The notes under the pieces were generated by a model. It saw only the letters and a list, made by a program, of their open reading frames with translations, ran no database searches and was not told the DNA's origin. From the NCBI GenBank assembly GCA_964614215.1, contig CAZTKP010000151.1, forward strand, positions 1 to 6,486: a stretch of DNA of 6,486 bases. Reading direction: 5' to 3'. The stretch comes from CAZTKP01 sp964614215 (GTDB taxonomy: Bacteria > UBP6 > UBA1177). This document shows, piece after piece, positions 6,292 through 6,486 of this stretch (positions are counted from its first letter, which is position 1; every line of letters begins with the position of its first letter). The position numbers were made by a program, and so were the translations under genes.

Positions 6292-6486
6292 TCAGTAAAA
6301 TGCATAAACTGCTTCTGGCCGGTTCTGAAAAACAGAAGGAATCAGTGTTAACTGCACTCCAGAAAGCCGGTGTAGTTGAAGTCGCTCCTTACAAGGGAAG
6401 TGAGTTCAGTGTTGACGGAAGAAAAGTTTCGACAAAAAAGGCCGAAGAGGTTCGTACAGCTTTAAAACTCCTTGAAAAATACAGAA
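6288..6486 (+). CDS. atpI: V-type ATP synthase subunit I, N-terminal part (3'-partial)
   Basis: The frame opens with ATG 6288, overlapping the D stop codon as ATGA, and stays open to the window end (66 full codons). The protein begins MISKMHKLLLAGSEKQKESV and continues LTALQKAGVVEVAPY. Such a start, with a short beta-strand, a helix and a GVVEV-like turn, is typical of subunit I (archaeal/eukaryotic subunit a), the membrane stator that binds the peripheral stalk through its cytoplasmic N-terminal domain and forms the ion path with the K ring. The membrane part lies outside the window. GGAGG (6279-6283) sits 4 bases upstream, close but usable. The in-frame ATG at 6300 is less likely because it would lose the coupling and have too long a spacer. 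Identity rests on this short N-terminus plus the position after D. Confidence 0.88.
   Translation, partial: MISKMHKLLLAGSEKQKESVLTALQKAGVVEVAPYKGSEFSVDGRKVSTKKAEEVRTALKLLEKYR

Noticed and set aside
1..6486. CRISPR array, tRNA/rRNA, insertion sequence or phage gene
   Set aside because: No spaced direct repeats, cloverleaf-like segments, terminal inverted repeats or transposase/integrase motifs were seen. Almost all bases are in conserved housekeeping genes.

Overview
The window holds most of an operon for a bacterial V/A-type (rotary) ATPase, together with the 3' end of an unrelated membrane protein gene. All real genes are on the + strand. The V-ATPase subunits resemble the version found in spirochaetes (Treponema, Borrelia) and Chlamydiae, as recalled from family knowledge rather than from any search. 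The gene order E - DUF2764 - A - B - D - I is also typical of those groups. The moderate GC content, clear GGAG/GAGG ribosome binding sites and frequent AGA/AGG arginine codons fit a Treponema-like spirochaete. Chlamydiae-related, Lentisphaerae, Fibrobacter-like or Bacteroidetes-like relatives cannot be excluded; Bacteroidetes are less likely because the ribosome binding sites are strong.

Region by region: positions 1-983 are the C-terminal part of a cation:proton antiporter whose cytoplasmic tail ends in a PTS EIIA type-2 domain, with the phosphorylatable histidine present. Positions 984-1095 are an AT-rich 112-base gap, the only substantial non-coding stretch. It carries a plausible promoter, a small inverted repeat and a perfect 12-base palindrome. 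From 1096 the ATPase operon runs to the window edge: subunit E (peripheral stalk), a DUF2764 protein, subunit A (catalytic), subunit B (non-catalytic), subunit D (central rotor shaft) and the first 66 codons of subunit I (membrane stator). Intergenic distances shrink along the operon (18, 14, 1, 0, then a 4-base overlap), which points to a single transcript with translational coupling. The membrane-ring subunit K is expected just downstream of the window.

The A3B3 head (A and B) hydrolyses or makes ATP. Subunit D connects the head to the membrane rotor, while E and I hold the head still against it. The usual genes for subunits C, F and G are absent from their normal places. The DUF2764 protein has C-terminal features reminiscent of subunit C/d, so it may fill the rotor-socket position. 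No novel defence, mobile or CRISPR-like system is visible; the most informative questions are the role of DUF2764, the reduced subunit set, and the EIIA-tailed antiporter next door.
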